From positions 1 to 64,000 of the forward strand of contig NZ_BJUA01000011.1 of the NCBI RefSeq assembly GCF_007989825.1: DNA of 64,000 nucleotides, in the 5' to 3' direction. The stretch is from Cellulomonas persica (GTDB lineage Bacteria; Actinomycetota; Actinomycetes; Actinomycetales; Cellulomonadaceae). Positions 63,246 through 64,000 of the stretch are shown here, in pieces; position 1 is the first letter of the stretch, and each line of letters opens with the position of its first letter. Below the pieces are notes generated by a model, which was not told the DNA's origin, ran no database searches, and saw only the letters and a program-made list of their open reading frames with translations. Made by a program: the position numbers and the translations under genes.

Positions 63246-64000
63246 GTGGACCGGGTCCCGCGCACCCGGGTCCCGCGCATCTCGGAGCGCCGGGCCGCGC
63301 GTGCCGCGGTACGCCGAGCTGCATGCGCACTCGGCGTTCAGCTTCCTCGACGGCGCCAGCCAGCCCGAGGAGCTCGCGGCCGAGGCCGCGCGTCTGGGGC
63401 TGACCGCGCTCGCGCTCACCGACCACGACGGGCTGTACGGGGTCGTGCGGTTCTCCGAGGCCGCGCGCCGCGTCGGTGTCGCCACGGTGTTCGGCGCCGA
63501 GCTGCACCTGCCGGCACCCGACGCGCGTCGGCACGGCCGCGAGCCCGCGCCGCAGCCGGGACCTCCCGTGCTCGACGAGCCGACCGGTGTCCCGGACCCG
63601 CGCTCGTCGCACCTGCTGGTGCTCGCGCGCGGGCCGGACGGCTACCGGGCGCTGTCCCGTGCCATCGCGCAGGGGCACCTGGACACCGGGCGCAAGGGTG
63701 CGGCCGAGTACCACCTCGAGGCGCTGGCCGAGGCCGCGGCGGGGCAGTGGCTCGTGCTGACGGGCTGCCGCAAGGGCGCCGTGCGTCGTGCGCTCGCGGG
63801 CGGGGACCCGTCGGGCGTCGTCCCGGTCGCGCCCGGTGGCATGGCGGCGGCGGCGCGTGAGCTCGACAGGCTCGTCGCCCTGTTCGGACGGGACAACGTC
63901 GCCGTCGAGCTGACGGCAGCGGGGGACGCGTACGACGACGAGCGCGCGGACGCGTTGGCCACGCTCGCGCGCGACGCGGGGCTGCCGCTGGTGGCGACCA
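63238..64000 (+). CDS. dnaE2: Error-prone DNA polymerase DnaE2 (5' part)
   Basis: The first 254 residues of a C-family polymerase; the gene runs off the window. The N-terminal PHP domain is visible: YAELHAHSAFSFLDGAS, LTDHDGLYGVVRFSEAA, and SSHLLVLARGPDGYRALSRAIAQ. DnaE2 does translesion synthesis with ImuA' and ImuB. ATG at 63238 overlaps the imuB stop by eight bases. Expected full length is about 1,100 residues. Confidence 0.92.
   Translation, partial: MTEWTGSRAPGSRASRSAGPRVPRYAELHAHSAFSFLDGASQPEELAAEAARLGLTALALTDHDGLYGVVRFSEAARRVGVATVFGAELHLPAPDARRHGREPAPQPGPPVLDEPTGVPDPRSSHLLVLARGPDGYRALSRAIAQGHLDTGRKGAAEYHLEALAEAAAGQWLVLTGCRKGAVRRALAGGDPSGVVPVAPGGMAAAARELDRLVALFGRDNVAVELTAAGDAYDDERADALATLARDAGLPLVAT

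Overview
The window is about 64 kb of very GC-rich DNA with dense, mostly co-directional, translationally coupled genes (many ATGA, GTGA or TGATG overlaps). The gene content is that of a high-GC Gram-positive actinobacterium: TlyA, SteA/SteB, a SufR-led SUF operon, GlgC with a coryneform-type glycogen synthase, an InhA-like FabI, and an ImuA'-ImuB-DnaE2 mutasome. A secreted AA10 lytic polysaccharide monooxygenase with a CBM2 module and a GH10 xylanase point to a cellulose and xylan degrader, most likely Cellulomonas or a close relative. The genus is an inference. No rRNA, tRNA, CRISPR array, insertion sequence or prophage gene was recognised, so this looks like core chromosome with a few accessory genes.

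Layout. (1) 0.3-12.4 kb, plus strand: a disordered Arg/Gly/Ser-rich TPR protein, a HAD phosphatase, a small conserved protein, tlyA, nadK, recN, steA, a SteB/MctB-like protein, a degenerate MraY-like membrane protein and murJ. The tlyA-to-murJ part joins rRNA modification, NADP synthesis, DNA repair and cell-division/peptidoglycan functions. (2) 12.5-14.9 kb: pyrG and a NUDIX hydrolase that probably starts at CTG. (3) 14.9-19.7 kb, minus strand: two DrrAB-like ABC transporters flanking ctaA (heme A synthase). (4) 20-26.8 kb: sufR-sufB-sufD-Rieske-sufC-sufS-sufU-sufT, ended by a 17-bp hairpin. (5) 27-31 kb, minus strand: a NYN/LOTUS protein, a zinc metallopeptidase and the biotin transporter bioY-bioM-bioN. 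(6) 31.2-37.9 kb: an ABC-F protein, a DUF3099/zinc-ribbon/SURF1 coupled trio, fabG-fabI, a hypothetical gene, a SixA-like phosphatase and serB. (7) 38-44 kb: divergent glgC/glgA, a hypothetical gene, a lone ABC ATPase, and an NfeD-SPFH pair. (8) 44.2-48.7 kb: a TetR regulator with its palindromic operator and a heterodimeric ABC exporter. (9) 48.9-56.8 kb: the LPMO, a large multi-pass membrane protein carrying a serine-hydrolase motif, an MFS permease next to a cytoplasmic GH10 enzyme, and a SpoU methyltransferase. (10) 56.8-60.4 kb, minus strand: a YbaK-type deacylase and an arsR-sulP-ybhB operon. (11) 60.5-64 kb: an SOS-box promoter and imuA'-imuB-dnaE2, with dnaE2 cut by the window end.

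A recurring regulatory theme is the leaderless promoter: a TANNNT-like -10 box placed 6-9 bases before the start codon is seen upstream of more than a dozen genes. Operators that can be read by eye are the LexA box before imuA', the 8+2+8 palindrome before the TetR gene, inverted repeats before sufR, and TTGAT repeats before arsR. No wholly new multi-gene system is evident. The most unusual objects are the membrane protein with a serine-hydrolase motif at 50.2-53.1 kb, the phase-separation-like N-terminus of the first gene, the zinc-ribbon protein coupled to SURF1, and the arsR-sulP-ybhB unit.
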